This document shows, piece after piece, positions 1-7,895 of a DNA stretch of 18,154 nt; position 1 is the first letter of the stretch, and every line of letters begins with the position of its first letter. Location of the stretch: positions 1 through 18,154 of the forward strand of contig DATKRK010000340.1 in NCBI GenBank assembly GCA_035532215.1, given 5' to 3'. Origin of the DNA: JAICIG01 sp035532215. Its GTDB lineage: Bacteria; Planctomycetota; Planctomycetia; Pirellulales; JAICIG01. Both the position numbers and the translations under genes were made by a program. The notes under the pieces were generated by a model. That model had not been told where the DNA came from and ran no database searches. It worked only from the letters and a program-made list of their open reading frames with translations.

Positions 1-219
1 TCGCCTCAGCCGTGTTTGGGAGCCCGTCTACTCGGCGTACCTCGCCTCGCGCGCAACCATCCCGATGCCGACTAAACGTGATCATGGTCGGATTCCTACT
101 CGAAAAGCCGCGTAAATGCGCGGAATGGCGCGATTGCACCCCATGGAACTATGCCCGTTCATTCCGAAGTCGCAAAAATCGCAGCGTCTACCAACCATTG
201 CTTTGGGGCGGTCATTTGT

Positions 220-304
220 TCACGCGGAGTCGCGGAGCCGCGGAGAAATAGAAATGACATTGTCAAGCTTGTTCCTCTCTCCGCGGCTCCGCGCCTCTGC
301 GTGA
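220..304. repeat. Long inverted repeat, 27-bp arms, dispersed-repeat type
   Basis: The left arm (220-246) and right arm (278-304) are reverse complements at 25 of 27 positions, separated by 31 bases. The arms are built from CGCGGAG/CTCCGCG words. Similar 'CTCCGCG...CTCTGCGTGAG' phrases are scattered between genes in many bacterial genomes, so this is probably one copy of a dispersed palindromic repeat. It could form a hairpin in RNA or a cruciform in DNA. No T-run follows on either strand, so it is not an ordinary intrinsic terminator. Confidence 0.75.
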
Positions 305-345
305 GAACTTATAGCATGCGGCGCCAAACGCTTTTCGGGTTTTGA

Positions 346-374
346 TTGTGATCGCTGCTGCGGCGCATTATGCT
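346..374 (+). promoter_or_regulatory. Possible sigma-70-like promoter for the DUF1080 gene
   Basis: TTGTGA (346-351) and TATGCT (369-374) are separated by 17 bases. Each matches the consensus at four of six positions. The pair lies 55 bases before the ATG at 430, in the only long non-coding stretch upstream of that gene. The match is modest, so the call is tentative. Confidence 0.3.
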
Positions 375-429
375 GTCGCGTTGAGTAATCAGTCAGATCG
401 ATCGTTCCTGCCTTCCTGCGTGTGAAACC

Positions 430-1266
430 ATGAATGCCTGTCGCTCTTCGTTGACTCGATGTTTTCGGATTGCCAGCCTTGTTGCCTGCGTCTCGGCGTT
501 ACTAACCGGAGGGATGATTCGCGCCGCCGAGCCGGCGAAGCCGGAGAGCGAGTCGGGCTGGATTTCGTTGTTCGACGGCAAGACGCTCGCCGGCTGGCAC
601 AATAACCCCGAGCGCATCGGGCACGGCACGGGCGGGCGCTGGACGGTCGCCAACGGCGAGATTCACGGCGAGCAAGATCCGCCGGGCAGCGGCAACGGCG
701 GCATTCTGCTGACCGACCGCCAGTTCGGCGACTTCGAATTGCTCGTCGACCTGAAATCTGATTGGGGCTGCGACAGCGGGCTGTTTTTGCGGGGCAACGA
801 TCAGGGGCAATGCATTCAGATGATGGTCGATTATCACGAGGCCGGCAACGTGGGGCACATTTACGGCGAAGGAACCGGCGGCTTCAACAACCGCCCATTT
901 TCGCTGTTCGGCGTCTACGACGCTCAAAAGCGCTTGATCGGGCTGACGACGAAGCCAATTGAAGACAAGGTTCCGCCGGCCTACAGCATCAGCGGCGCCG
1001 ACTGGGCGAAAGCCTGGAAACTGGGCGATTGGAATACGGCCCGCGTTGTCTGTCGCGGCCAGCCGGCGAAGATCACCACCTGGCTCAACGGCGTGAAAGT
1101 CAGCGAATTCGACGGTCAGACGTTCGCCGCGCCGAACTACGATCGGCAGAAAGTGGCCGAGACGCTCGGCCCGCAAGGCAGCATTGCCCTACAGGTTCAC
1201 GGCGGCGCCAGTTGGCCCGTCGGCGCCAAGTGCCGCTGGAAGAACATCAAGATCAAGCCGCTCTAA
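430..1266 (+). CDS. Secreted DUF1080 / 3-keto-disaccharide hydrolase-domain protein
   Basis: This 278-residue protein carries an export signal: a hydrophobic stretch at about 13-29, with likely cleavage after the alanines near 32-33. Then comes one DUF1080 domain, a jelly-roll fold of the concanavalin type named after 3-keto-disaccharide hydrolase. Visible family marks are W44-ISLFDGK (44-51), the F-x-D-F-E-L strand (99-104), CDSGLFLRG (114-122), the T-W-L-N-G-V strand (217-222), a G-S-I-A-L-Q-V-H strand (250-257) and the closing KNIKIKPL (271-278). Family members are thought to act on or bind sugars outside the cytoplasm, and planctomycetes carry many paralogues, so the exact substrate cannot be read. 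The ATG at 430 gives a good signal peptide, but its ribosome-binding site is weak. The gene has no close partner: about 320 bases separate it from the next one. Confidence 0.88.
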   Translation: MNACRSSLTRCFRIASLVACVSALLTGGMIRAAEPAKPESESGWISLFDGKTLAGWHNNPERIGHGTGGRWTVANGEIHGEQDPPGSGNGGILLTDRQFGDFELLVDLKSDWGCDSGLFLRGNDQGQCIQMMVDYHEAGNVGHIYGEGTGGFNNRPFSLFGVYDAQKRLIGLTTKPIEDKVPPAYSISGADWAKAWKLGDWNTARVVCRGQPAKITTWLNGVKVSEFDGQTFAAPNYDRQKVAETLGPQGSIALQVHGGASWPVGAKCRWKNIKIKPL

Positions 1267-1289
1267 CTCCGTCGGGCGCCGCTTCCGGC

Positions 1290-1376
1290 ATGGAGGTCCG
1301 GGCGCCCCCGCCCGTAGAAAATGGAGGTCCGGGCGCCCCCGCCCGAAAAAAATGGAGGTCCGGGCGCCCCCGCCCG
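1290..1376 (+). repeat. Three tandem copies of a 25-bp GC-rich unit, 31-bp period
   Basis: The unit reads ATGGAGGTCCGGGCG followed by CCCCCGCCCG. It occurs identically at 1290-1314, 1321-1345 and 1352-1376, with six-base A-rich spacers. Inside each copy, CGGGCG and CGCCCG can pair as a 6-bp stem with a short C-rich loop. A diverged fourth copy sits at 1499-1524 (ATGGAGGGCCCGGGCG and so on). Spacers this short rule out a CRISPR array. Confidence 0.85.
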
Positions 1377-1498
1377 GAAAAAAAACGGAAACGTACCTCC
1401 TTCCGCCCTCGCCCCTCTACCGCAATCTTCCCGACCGAGTGGGGAAATGGCTCAAGTTTTACCTGCGAACTGCCGATGATACGGGCGAGTCTGCCGTC

Positions 1499-1524
1499 AT
1501 GGAGGGCCCGGGCGCCCCGCCCGG
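1499..1524 (+). repeat. Diverged, detached copy of the GC-rich tandem unit
   Basis: This shares the ATGGAGG...CCGGGCGCC...CGCCCGG pattern of the three copies at 1290-1376 but has small changes, and it is separated from them by about 120 bases. It is also followed by a run of A residues. This suggests the unit is mobile or repeatedly duplicated locally rather than a single slippage event. Confidence 0.6.
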
Positions 1525-1584
1525 CAAAAACCCCGCGAGGTCGCCGCTCTTCGCCCTCACGTCTCTGGAGCGCCGTTTGTAAGC

Positions 1585-2289
1585 ATGTGGTGTACCAACT
1601 GCCGCCAAGACGTGCCGGGCATTGCTTCTCAGCCGCAAGACGGCGCCGCGTCCAACGGTCCATTGACGTGCATTCGTTGCGGGCTCGTCCTTGCGGCGGC
1701 TTCCGAAAACGCCGAGACCTCGGCGCCGATTACAGACTCCGCAGCTCAGTTCGATGAGCCTTCGACCGACGCGGCTCTGGCCGGCCTTCCGGCGGCTTTC
1801 GACACGTGGGAATTGGAAGAGCAATTGAGACGCGTCAAGCGGCTGACCGCCGCTCCGGAAGCAGCGGCGTCGCGCGAGGGAGCATCCGTCGCGGGCTGGC
1901 GGATCGACCCCGGGCAATCGTCTCCAACTGCCCGGGACCAGGACGCCCGCGTCGAAGGCGAGCGCCGCCGCGACGCTGCGTCGGCGGGGGATGCGTGGCT
2001 CTCCTTCTTTGCCTGGAGCGCACTGGCCGGCGGCGTGGCGGCCTTCACCTGCGGCAGCGTGCTGACTGGTTGGTCGCTCCTCGCCGAGCGCGACGACCTG
2101 TGGGGCATCGGCCTGCCCACGCTCATCGGCGGACAATTGACGCTCGTCGTCGGGCTGGTCTTGCAGTTGCAAGCGGCCTGGCGCTCGCAAGCGGCGAACG
2201 CAGTTTCGCTCGAATCGCCCGCCCGGCCGAATTCTTCCTCCGCCCAGACGCCGCACGTGCGGGGCGCTTCGCGCCAGCGCGAAGCCTAG
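1585..2289 (+). CDS. Zinc-ribbon-like N-terminus, two-helix membrane protein of unknown function
   Basis: This 234-residue protein has a CxxC pair at residues 3-6 and another CxxC near 30-33, a spacing that suits a small zinc ribbon. A polar, charge-rich linker follows, then two hydrophobic segments at about 137-164 and 171-198 that look like a transmembrane hairpin, and finally a polar tail. I recognise the layout from planctomycete hypothetical proteins but know of no assigned function. The cysteine pairs lie at the very start, which supports the ATG at 1585; the nearest GGAG (1567-1570) is rather far upstream. The gene converges on the broken secretin-like gene with only about 39 bases between stop codons. 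The N-terminus may sense or bind something on the cytoplasmic side, but this is conjecture. Confidence 0.75.
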   Translation: MWCTNCRQDVPGIASQPQDGAASNGPLTCIRCGLVLAAASENAETSAPITDSAAQFDEPSTDAALAGLPAAFDTWELEEQLRRVKRLTAAPEAAASREGASVAGWRIDPGQSSPTARDQDARVEGERRRDAASAGDAWLSFFAWSALAGGVAAFTCGSVLTGWSLLAERDDLWGIGLPTLIGGQLTLVVGLVLQLQAAWRSQAANAVSLESPARPNSSSAQTPHVRGASRQREA

Positions 2290-2328
2290 ACCGGGCCGAC
2301 CGTCGCCAAACTAGCGGCGTACGAAGGC

Positions 2329-3705
2329 TTACGGGGCGGCTTTCTTTTCCGCGTCCGCCGCTTCTTCGTGAACCTCGCGCACGGCCGTTTTCACGAACAA
2401 GTACAGCGCCCCGTCGCCAACCCCATGCTCGATGTCGAACGTCATGCCGCCGACGAGCGTAACGCGGTCGACCGGCACGCGCATGGTCGTCGAAAGTCGC
2501 TGCGTGGCCACGACCGGCCGGTCGATGGCCGCGACGATCTCTTCGGGCGAAGCGACGATTCGGGCGGCCGCGAGGTCCTGTTCTTCCGGCGGACGCTTGT
2601 CGGGCGGACGCACGCGCGTCACGCGGCTGTGGACGTCGAGCACGACGAACTTGCCGCTCGAGCTGGCGATCGGCGTCAGTTACAGTGCGGCGCCGGCTTG
2701 CAGCACGGTGATCTCCGGCTGATAGCCGATTTCCAGCGACTGCTTGCCGTCTTTGTCTTTCTCGCCGTGAAAGGCCGCAGGCTTCAGGGCGGTGACGGCC
2801 AGGCTTTGGCCGCCGCTTTCGGCGTACACGGTCTGGCCGTTATAGCAGCTCACGGCCGCGCGGTAGCCCGAGTCTTTTCGTTCGGCGCGGGGCAATTCTT
2901 CGAGCAGTTCTATCCAGGCCTGCTGGTCGACCACGGCGGCGACTCCCAAGTCTTCGTCGCGCCGCTGGCCGTCCAGCAGCGCGGCCAACTGCGCGTCGTT
3001 GAGCCACAGCCACCAGGCCCGCACCGACACCACGCGCGGCCCGCCCCACCGCTTGCGGAACAGTTTGAGCAGGCTGTCGATCTGCTGGTGAATCTCGGGC
3101 GTGGTCGAAATCACCGCGCCGCCGCCGAGCCGCGAAATCGTGCCGGGCCCGCCCATCGTGTCCCAACTGGCCGGGTTGATCGTGGTCGTAATCGTCTCGA
3201 TCAAGCCCTCGATCGACGTTCGCGCCGCCGAAAGATTACCGGCCGAATTGCCGTCGCTCGGGCCCCCGAATTGATACTGCAGATGCCGCTCGTCGCCGCC
3301 CGGGCGCCGCACGGAGTCGGGCCTATTGAACACGCCGCCGCCCATGCCTCCCATGCCGGCCCCGCCGCTCGGCGCCGTTTGCACTTGCGGAAACAACGGA
3401 CCGGGCTTGCCGCCCAGATCGTCGAGCCGTTCGGCCCGATACGTCGGCGTGACCATGAACAGGTCGCACAGATCGTAGAAGCGAATCAGCGTCTCCGGTC
3501 CGCGCAGCGGCGTCTGCGAAGAGCCGCCGATCTGCGTGACGTGCTCGTCGTCCGGCGGCGGCTGCAAGCGATCAAGCTGCGTCTTGAGCGCGCTGATCTG
3601 CTTCTGCAACTCGGCAACTTGCTTGTCGGAGTCCGATTGAGCCCGCGCGATCGTCGCCGACGCCAACACCAGCGCGAGCGCAAAACCGCGAATGCAATAC
3701 CGCAT
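2329..3705 (-). pseudogene. Secretin-like exported protein interrupted by an in-frame TAA
   Basis: Reading from the ATG at 3705 (AGGAGAAGG lies just upstream) gives a signal peptide (cleavage near ARA-QS, 22-24), a coiled-coil-like stretch rich in K/Q/L (about 27-48), a Gly/Met-rich linker (113-125), the module I-E-G-L-I-E-T-I ending in S-W-D-T-M-G-G-P-G (180-188), then a region resembling the C-terminal barrel domain of type II/III secretins (about 224-365). Codon 342 is TAA (2680-2682). On both sides the same frame continues with no shift: PEITVLQAGAAL, stop, LTPIASSSGKFVVLDV. A secretin strand would read straight through here, with glutamine or similar at the stop position. The full frame is 458 codons plus the final TAA at 2329-2331. 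A single substitution such as CAA to TAA would explain it. Alternatives are a sequencing error or read-through. If the stop is real, the product loses its last quarter, including the predicted strands. Confidence 0.8.
2680..2682 (-). other. Premature in-frame TAA within the secretin-like gene
   Basis: The codon lies in phase with both the upstream 341 codons and the downstream 116 codons. The flanking translations join into one continuous secretin-type strand pattern. No insertion or deletion is needed to restore the frame, only a change of this codon. Confidence 0.85.
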
Positions 3706-3850
3706 GGCCTTCTCCTCTCGATGTTCGTTCGGCCGAATTGCGAAATGTTCCCCCGGGCGTCCCATCCGGCCGAAGAGAATTCCGAGACGCCGGCAACTGG
3801 CGAGCATACGCCTCGCGCGGCGCCGTTTCAACTTTTTATTCCGCACGAAT

Positions 3851-3880
3851 TTGGCTTGCCTCCGCGACGGCCGCTACAAT
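3851..3880 (+). promoter_or_regulatory. Promoter candidate for the four-repeat exported protein
   Basis: TTGGCT (3851-3856) and TACAAT (3875-3880) are separated by 18 bases, matching the sigma-70 consensus at four and five of six positions. The pair lies in the 219-bp divergent gap and 45 bases before the ATG at 3925. The same gap must also hold the promoter of the minus-strand secretin-like gene, but I see no equally clear pair for that one. Confidence 0.45.
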
Positions 3881-3924
3881 GCCATGCTATAGGTCCGCGA
3901 ACGAGCTGGCGGAAGAGGCGAATC

Positions 3925-6267
3925 ATGCCCCATGGAACTGACGCCATTCGGCGGCATTGGTTGATTGCAGTCGGGTTGTGGCTGGCCGCTTTGGCGCCGG
4001 CCCAGACTCAAGCCCGCGCGCAGGCGGCCGAACTCGATCTCGAAACCATTGCCGAGTGCGGGCTGGTCGATCCGGCGCTGGCGGCAAAACTGTGCCAACG
4101 CGTCGGCGCCGACTTTTCAAACGTTCCGCTTGCAGACGCGCTTGCGGAGCTTTCGCAACGCTACTCGCTGCCGATCCACGTTGATGACTCGGCCGAAAGG
4201 GAACTCCAACGCGCATCGGGCGTGACCGCCCGGTTGTCGGAGGTCAGCCTGGCCGGCACGCTCGAGTTGCTGCTTCCGTCGCGCGAATTGACATGGCTCT
4301 CCCGAGACGGCGCCGTGCTGGTCGTATCCAAGGATCGGGGCGAAAACGCGCTCTCTCGGCGGATCTACGCCGTGGGGCCTTTGCTGCAAGCGGTGCACGA
4401 TCGGCGATTTACGAGCGCTGGCGTGCTCGCCCTCGTCACGACGCTTGCCGCGCCGACGGCCTGGGACGAGGTCGGCGGTCCGTGCAGCGCCCGGCTCGCC
4501 GGCTCTCGATTGTCGATCGACGCCGACCGCGGCACGCATGCCGAGGTGGCGCGTGCGCTCGCCGAACTCCAGCGCGCTTATGGCCTGCGCAAGCAACCCG
4601 TCCGGCGCGAACTGCGCGCCGAGGTGATCCGTCGCCTGATGCGTTCGACCAAGGTCAGCATCGATGCGGAAGGCCAGCCGCTGAACGCAGTCTGCCAACG
4701 CGTCGCCGGGCAGGCCGGGCTGGCCGTGTTCTTCGACCTGGCCTCGCTGAGCGACGCGGGCGTCACCGTGAATACTCCGTGTACGCTGCACGCGGTCGAG
4801 CTGACCCTGGCTACGGCGCTCCACTTGTTGCTCGGCGAGTTCGACCTGACCTGGGCGGTGCGGAACGAGACGCTCGTGGTCACTTCCCGAGAGGCCGCCG
4901 AAAACATGCTGGCATCTCGCTACTTTGCGGTGGCCGATCTCTGCGCGCCCCGGCCGGGCATCGCCGCCGGTTGCGAAGAGGAATTGGCCGAAATCATCAC
5001 GATGTCGGTCGCGCCAAGCACCTGGGACGGTGTCGGCGGACCGGGCGCCCTCCAGCCGCTGCCGCGCGTGCTGTTGGTGAGCCAAACCGAAGAAGTGCTC
5101 GACGACATCGAGAACCTGTTGGAGCGGATGCGCGCGGCAAAGCGAGGCGACGCTGAAGCCGCTCGCGGCGCCGTCGGCTGGCGGGCGAAGATTGAATCCG
5201 CATTGGCCCGGCCCGCCGCGTTGCACGTCACGGACGAACCGCTCGACGCAGTCGCGGAGACGTTGCGCGATCGATACGCCGTGCCGATCGTGTTCGACCA
5301 AAAAGCGCTGACCGACAGCGGGCTCGGCGCCGACACCCCCGTCTCGCTGGCGGTCGACGGCGTTTCGCTGCGTTCGCTGTTGAACCTGCTGCTCGACCCG
5401 CTCGATTTGAGTTGGACCTTTCGCCACGAGTCGCTGCTGATCACGACGAAGATCGAGTTGGAAAACATGATGGACATCGAGATCTACGACGTCGCCGAGG
5501 TGGCGCCCGCGATGAATGATCGGTCGGCGCCGCCCGATCCCCTGGCAGAAATCATCACCGAGACGATCGAGCCCACGACCTGGGATGTGGTCGGCGGGCC
5601 GGGTTCGATCGCCGTCTTCGGCCCCTGGCTCATCGTCGCCCAAAGCCGACCGGCCCAGGAAAACATCGTCCAATTGCTCGACGACCTGCGATCGCTTTAC
5701 GGCCTGCGTCGGCAAGCGACGTCGCGAAACAGGGAAACCGTCCGATGCCGCCGGGCTCTGGCGGCGCTGGTCGGCTTCGCCTTTCGCAACCGGCCGCTCT
5801 CCGACGCCCTGGACGATCTGGGACGGCAAGCCGGCATTTCCATCGTCCTCGATCACCGCGCGCTGACCGACGAGGGCATCGATTCCGAAGTTCCGCTTTC
5901 CGCAAGAATGACGCGGGCCCGCCTTCGTTTCGCACTCACGGAAATCTTGCGGCCGCTGAAGCTCAAATGGCTGGTGCGCAACGAAGTGCTGTACGTTACG
6001 ACCGATCGAGAAGCCGAGCGGCTGTTGACGACGAAAGTCATGCCAGCGAATTCGACGACGACGGCCGCATCGGCGTCGCTGGCCGAAACGATCCGCGTTG
6101 CGGTCGCTCCTAAAACGTGGGATAAACGGGGCGGCCCCGGCTTCATCGCGGCCGTGCCTCGGGGGCTGGTGGTCATGCAGACGCGCGAGGTGCTGGAGCA
6201 GATCGAGTGCTGGCTCGCCGCAAAACGCGTGGCGCCGCAGTCGGCCGTGCGCGTCGAAGAGCCGTGA
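3925..6267 (+). CDS. Exported protein with four tandem secretin-N (STN)-like modules
   Basis: The 780-residue product starts at ATG 3925, preceded by GGAAGAGG, and has a signal peptide (hydrophobic core about 12-26, likely cleavage near ARA, 30-34). The rest is four consecutive modules at about 51-222, 230-406, 418-597 and 608-768. Each begins with a helix-strand pattern like the short N-terminal domain of secretins and TonB receptors ('PLxxALxxLxxxxxLxIxxD', then 'LxLTW.VRxExLxVTT'). Each ends with a second module containing TAWDEVGGP (178-186), STWDGVGGPG (365-374), TTWDVVGGPG (551-560) or KTWDKRGGPG (730-739). The gene lies divergent to the broken secretin-like gene, whose product has the same signature once. 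No barrel domain follows, so this is probably a periplasmic scaffold rather than a pore. The MFS gene starts 35 bases after the stop and may be co-transcribed. The frame is open far upstream of 3925, but that part is the antisense of the neighbour. Confidence 0.85.
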   Translation: MPHGTDAIRRHWLIAVGLWLAALAPAQTQARAQAAELDLETIAECGLVDPALAAKLCQRVGADFSNVPLADALAELSQRYSLPIHVDDSAERELQRASGVTARLSEVSLAGTLELLLPSRELTWLSRDGAVLVVSKDRGENALSRRIYAVGPLLQAVHDRRFTSAGVLALVTTLAAPTAWDEVGGPCSARLAGSRLSIDADRGTHAEVARALAELQRAYGLRKQPVRRELRAEVIRRLMRSTKVSIDAEGQPLNAVCQRVAGQAGLAVFFDLASLSDAGVTVNTPCTLHAVELTLATALHLLLGEFDLTWAVRNETLVVTSREAAENMLASRYFAVADLCAPRPGIAAGCEEELAEIITMSVAPSTWDGVGGPGALQPLPRVLLVSQTEEVLDDIENLLERMRAAKRGDAEAARGAVGWRAKIESALARPAALHVTDEPLDAVAETLRDRYAVPIVFDQKALTDSGLGADTPVSLAVDGVSLRSLLNLLLDPLDLSWTFRHESLLITTKIELENMMDIEIYDVAEVAPAMNDRSAPPDPLAEIITETIEPTTWDVVGGPGSIAVFGPWLIVAQSRPAQENIVQLLDDLRSLYGLRRQATSRNRETVRCRRALAALVGFAFRNRPLSDALDDLGRQAGISIVLDHRALTDEGIDSEVPLSARMTRARLRFALTEILRPLKLKWLVRNEVLYVTTDREAERLLTTKVMPANSTTTAASASLAETIRVAVAPKTWDKRGGPGFIAAVPRGLVVMQTREVLEQIECWLAAKRVAPQSAVRVEEP

Positions 6268-6302
6268 GGATGGTCATTACAACTTAGCTTCGGAGCGACT
6301 GC

Positions 6303-7604
6303 GTGAAATCGCCTTCAACGGCCGAGCGGCCGACGAACGTCCGCTGGGTCGTGTTCGCGCTGGCCTGCTTGACGAGCGGAACGCTGTATCTGCACCGCTA
6401 CAGTTGGGGAGTGATCAAGTCGGATCTCCGCCAGGAGTTCCAACTTTCCGATCAGCAGCTTGGCTGGCTCGATTCGGCGTTCCAGATCGCTTACACCGCC
6501 TGCCAGCTTCCGACCGGCGCGGCGGGCGACCGCTTTGGGCCGGCGGCCGTGCTGCCGCTGACTGCCCTGGCCTGGTCCATCGCTCTCGGCGCGACGGCCA
6601 TGGGGCAAGGTTTCTGGTCGTTCGCGGCGCTGCGGCTGGGCTTCGGCGCGACGCAGGCGGGTGCGTACCCGAACCTGAACAAGATCACGCGCAGTTGGTT
6701 TCCGCCCGGCGTGCGGACGACGGTGCAAGGCTTGGTCGGCGTGACCGCCGGCCGCGTTGGAGGCGCCTGCGCGCCGCTGGCGGTCGCCACGTTGCTGATG
6801 CACCGCTTCGGGCTTGGCTGGCAGACGTCGCTGCTGGCGATTGCGCTGGCCGGCGTGCTACTGGCCGCGGCGCTGCGAACGATCTTGCGCGATAGCCCCC
6901 AGCAGCACCCCCGGGCGAACGCCGCCGAACGGCAATTGATCGGCGACCACGACCGGCCCCAGGGCGAGCCGGCCGAGGCGGCCGGTCGCTATTCGCCGGC
7001 GGTCGTCGCCAGCCTGGCATTGATGATGCTGCAGAGCTTCACCAGCACCTTTGCCGACATTCTGTTCGTGTATTGGATTCCCATGTTCCTGGAAGACGCC
7101 AAAGGGCTCGACAAGGGCGCGATGGGCGTGTTCGCGAGCCTGCCGCTCGTCGCCGGCGCGCTGGGCGGCGCCGCGGGCGGGGCGCTCAACGATCTGGTCA
7201 TTCGCCGCACGGGCAAGCTCCGGCTCGCACGTTCGGCCGTGGGATTCTCCGGCAAGTTCACGGCCGCCTTGCTGATCGCCGCCAGCCTGTCGGTCGAAAG
7301 CGGCCGCTGGATGATGGTTGTGGTCGCGGCGGCCAAATTCTTCACCGATTGGAGCCTGCCCACCTTGTGGGGCGCCGTGACCGATATCGGCGGCCGCGCC
7401 AGCGGCAAAGTCTTTGGCATGGTCAATTCGGTCGGCGCCTTGGGCGGGTTTGTCGCCGGCCCGGCGATCGGCGCCATCAAGCACGAATACGGCTGGCCGC
7501 CCGTGTTCTGGTTGATCGCGGCGGTCTATGTCGCCTCGGCGCTCTGCTGGCTCGGCATCGATCCGACGCGACCGTTGGACGCCACTGACCCGCCAGCCGG
7601 CTGA
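6303..7604 (+). CDS. MFS transporter, anion:cation symporter-like (hexuronate/glucarate type)
   Basis: This is a 433-residue inner-membrane protein with about twelve hydrophobic segments and a polar central loop (about 197-229) separating two six-helix halves. The motif A equivalent of the first half is GAAGDRFG (72-79), and that of the second half is GALNDLVIRRTGK (293-305). The stretch RLGFGATQAGAYPN (111-124), followed by a Trp-Phe-Pro-Pro and a G-L-V-G-V-T-A-G-R-x-G-G run, is typical of the anion:cation symporter family that imports sugar acids and related anions. The substrate cannot be decided from sequence alone. The start is GTG at 6303 with GGAG at 6292-6295, eight bases upstream. 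It follows the four-repeat gene by only 35 bases, so a shared transcript is likely. Confidence 0.88.
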   Translation: MKSPSTAERPTNVRWVVFALACLTSGTLYLHRYSWGVIKSDLRQEFQLSDQQLGWLDSAFQIAYTACQLPTGAAGDRFGPAAVLPLTALAWSIALGATAMGQGFWSFAALRLGFGATQAGAYPNLNKITRSWFPPGVRTTVQGLVGVTAGRVGGACAPLAVATLLMHRFGLGWQTSLLAIALAGVLLAAALRTILRDSPQQHPRANAAERQLIGDHDRPQGEPAEAAGRYSPAVVASLALMMLQSFTSTFADILFVYWIPMFLEDAKGLDKGAMGVFASLPLVAGALGGAAGGALNDLVIRRTGKLRLARSAVGFSGKFTAALLIAASLSVESGRWMMVVVAAAKFFTDWSLPTLWGAVTDIGGRASGKVFGMVNSVGALGGFVAGPAIGAIKHEYGWPPVFWLIAAVYVASALCWLGIDPTRPLDATDPPAG

Positions 7605-7722
7605 TTCGCGGAGGGGTTCGCGCTGGCGCTCCGTCAAGCCTGCTGGACATGTCCTGTGCAGATCCGATACTTGTCCGGCTGCTCGCCCCGAGCAATTCGC
7701 CCGCGGCGACCGATAAGAGGTG

Positions 7723-7751
7723 TTCTCCGCAGGCGAGCTTTGCCCTAGAAT
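7723..7751 (+). promoter_or_regulatory. Weak promoter candidate ahead of the FKBP gene
   Basis: TAGAAT at 7746-7751 is a good -10 match (five of six). The hexamer TTCTCC, 17 bases upstream at 7723-7728, is a poor -35. It lies about 145 bases before the ATG at 7896, in the 291-bp gap after the MFS gene. Nothing else recognisable was seen in that gap. Confidence 0.28.
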
Positions 7752-7895
7752 ACAGGCAAGTTGCGTTGTGCGCACGCTTTGCGCCGGTTGTGCCGGCGTG
7801 GATGTTCCGGGCATGCTGCTTTGGGCGGCTCCGGTTTGGCGCGGGGGGCTGCGCGCTGTCGGGCGCCTTTTAAAGAAATCCAGAAAGGGTTGGAT

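Larger units (their letters stand above)
1..429. other. Non-coding leader region with no convincing gene
   Basis: No convincing gene is visible. The first 75 bases are open on the plus strand and end in TAA at 73-75. This could be the last 24 codons of a gene entering from the left, but 24 residues are too few to identify. The rest holds a long inverted repeat (220-304) and a weak promoter candidate ahead of the DUF1080 gene. The short open frames here are overlapping and low in complexity. Confidence 0.5.
1267..1584. other. Intergenic region with tandem GC-rich units
   Basis: About 318 bases lie between the DUF1080 gene and the zinc-ribbon membrane protein. Apart from the short tandem repeats at 1290-1376 and a fourth copy at 1499-1524, nothing recognisable is present. 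Open frames crossing the region are repeat-derived and encode low-complexity proline/arginine strings, so they are not called. Confidence 0.6.

Noticed and set aside
1..75. Possible 3' end of a gene entering from the left
   Set aside because: Twenty-four codons in frame 1 end at TAA 73-75, but the residues match no family I can name and the stretch is too short to support a gene.
502..1176. A 224-codon minus-strand frame inside the DUF1080 gene
   Set aside because: It is a shadow of a gene with clear DUF1080 motifs on the other strand; no motif of its own.
1290..1376. CRISPR-like regular repeats
   Set aside because: The spacers are only six bases and A-rich, the unit is self-complementary and GC-only, and no cas gene is present.
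2368..3924. Upstream in-frame extension of the four-module gene by over 500 codons
   Set aside because: This stretch is antisense to the secretin-like gene. The ATG at 3925 has a good ribosome-binding site and is followed at once by a proper signal peptide.
4117..5856. A 579-codon open frame on the minus strand
   Set aside because: It lies wholly opposite the four-module exported protein and translates to a low-complexity Arg/Gln/Asp string without domain motifs.
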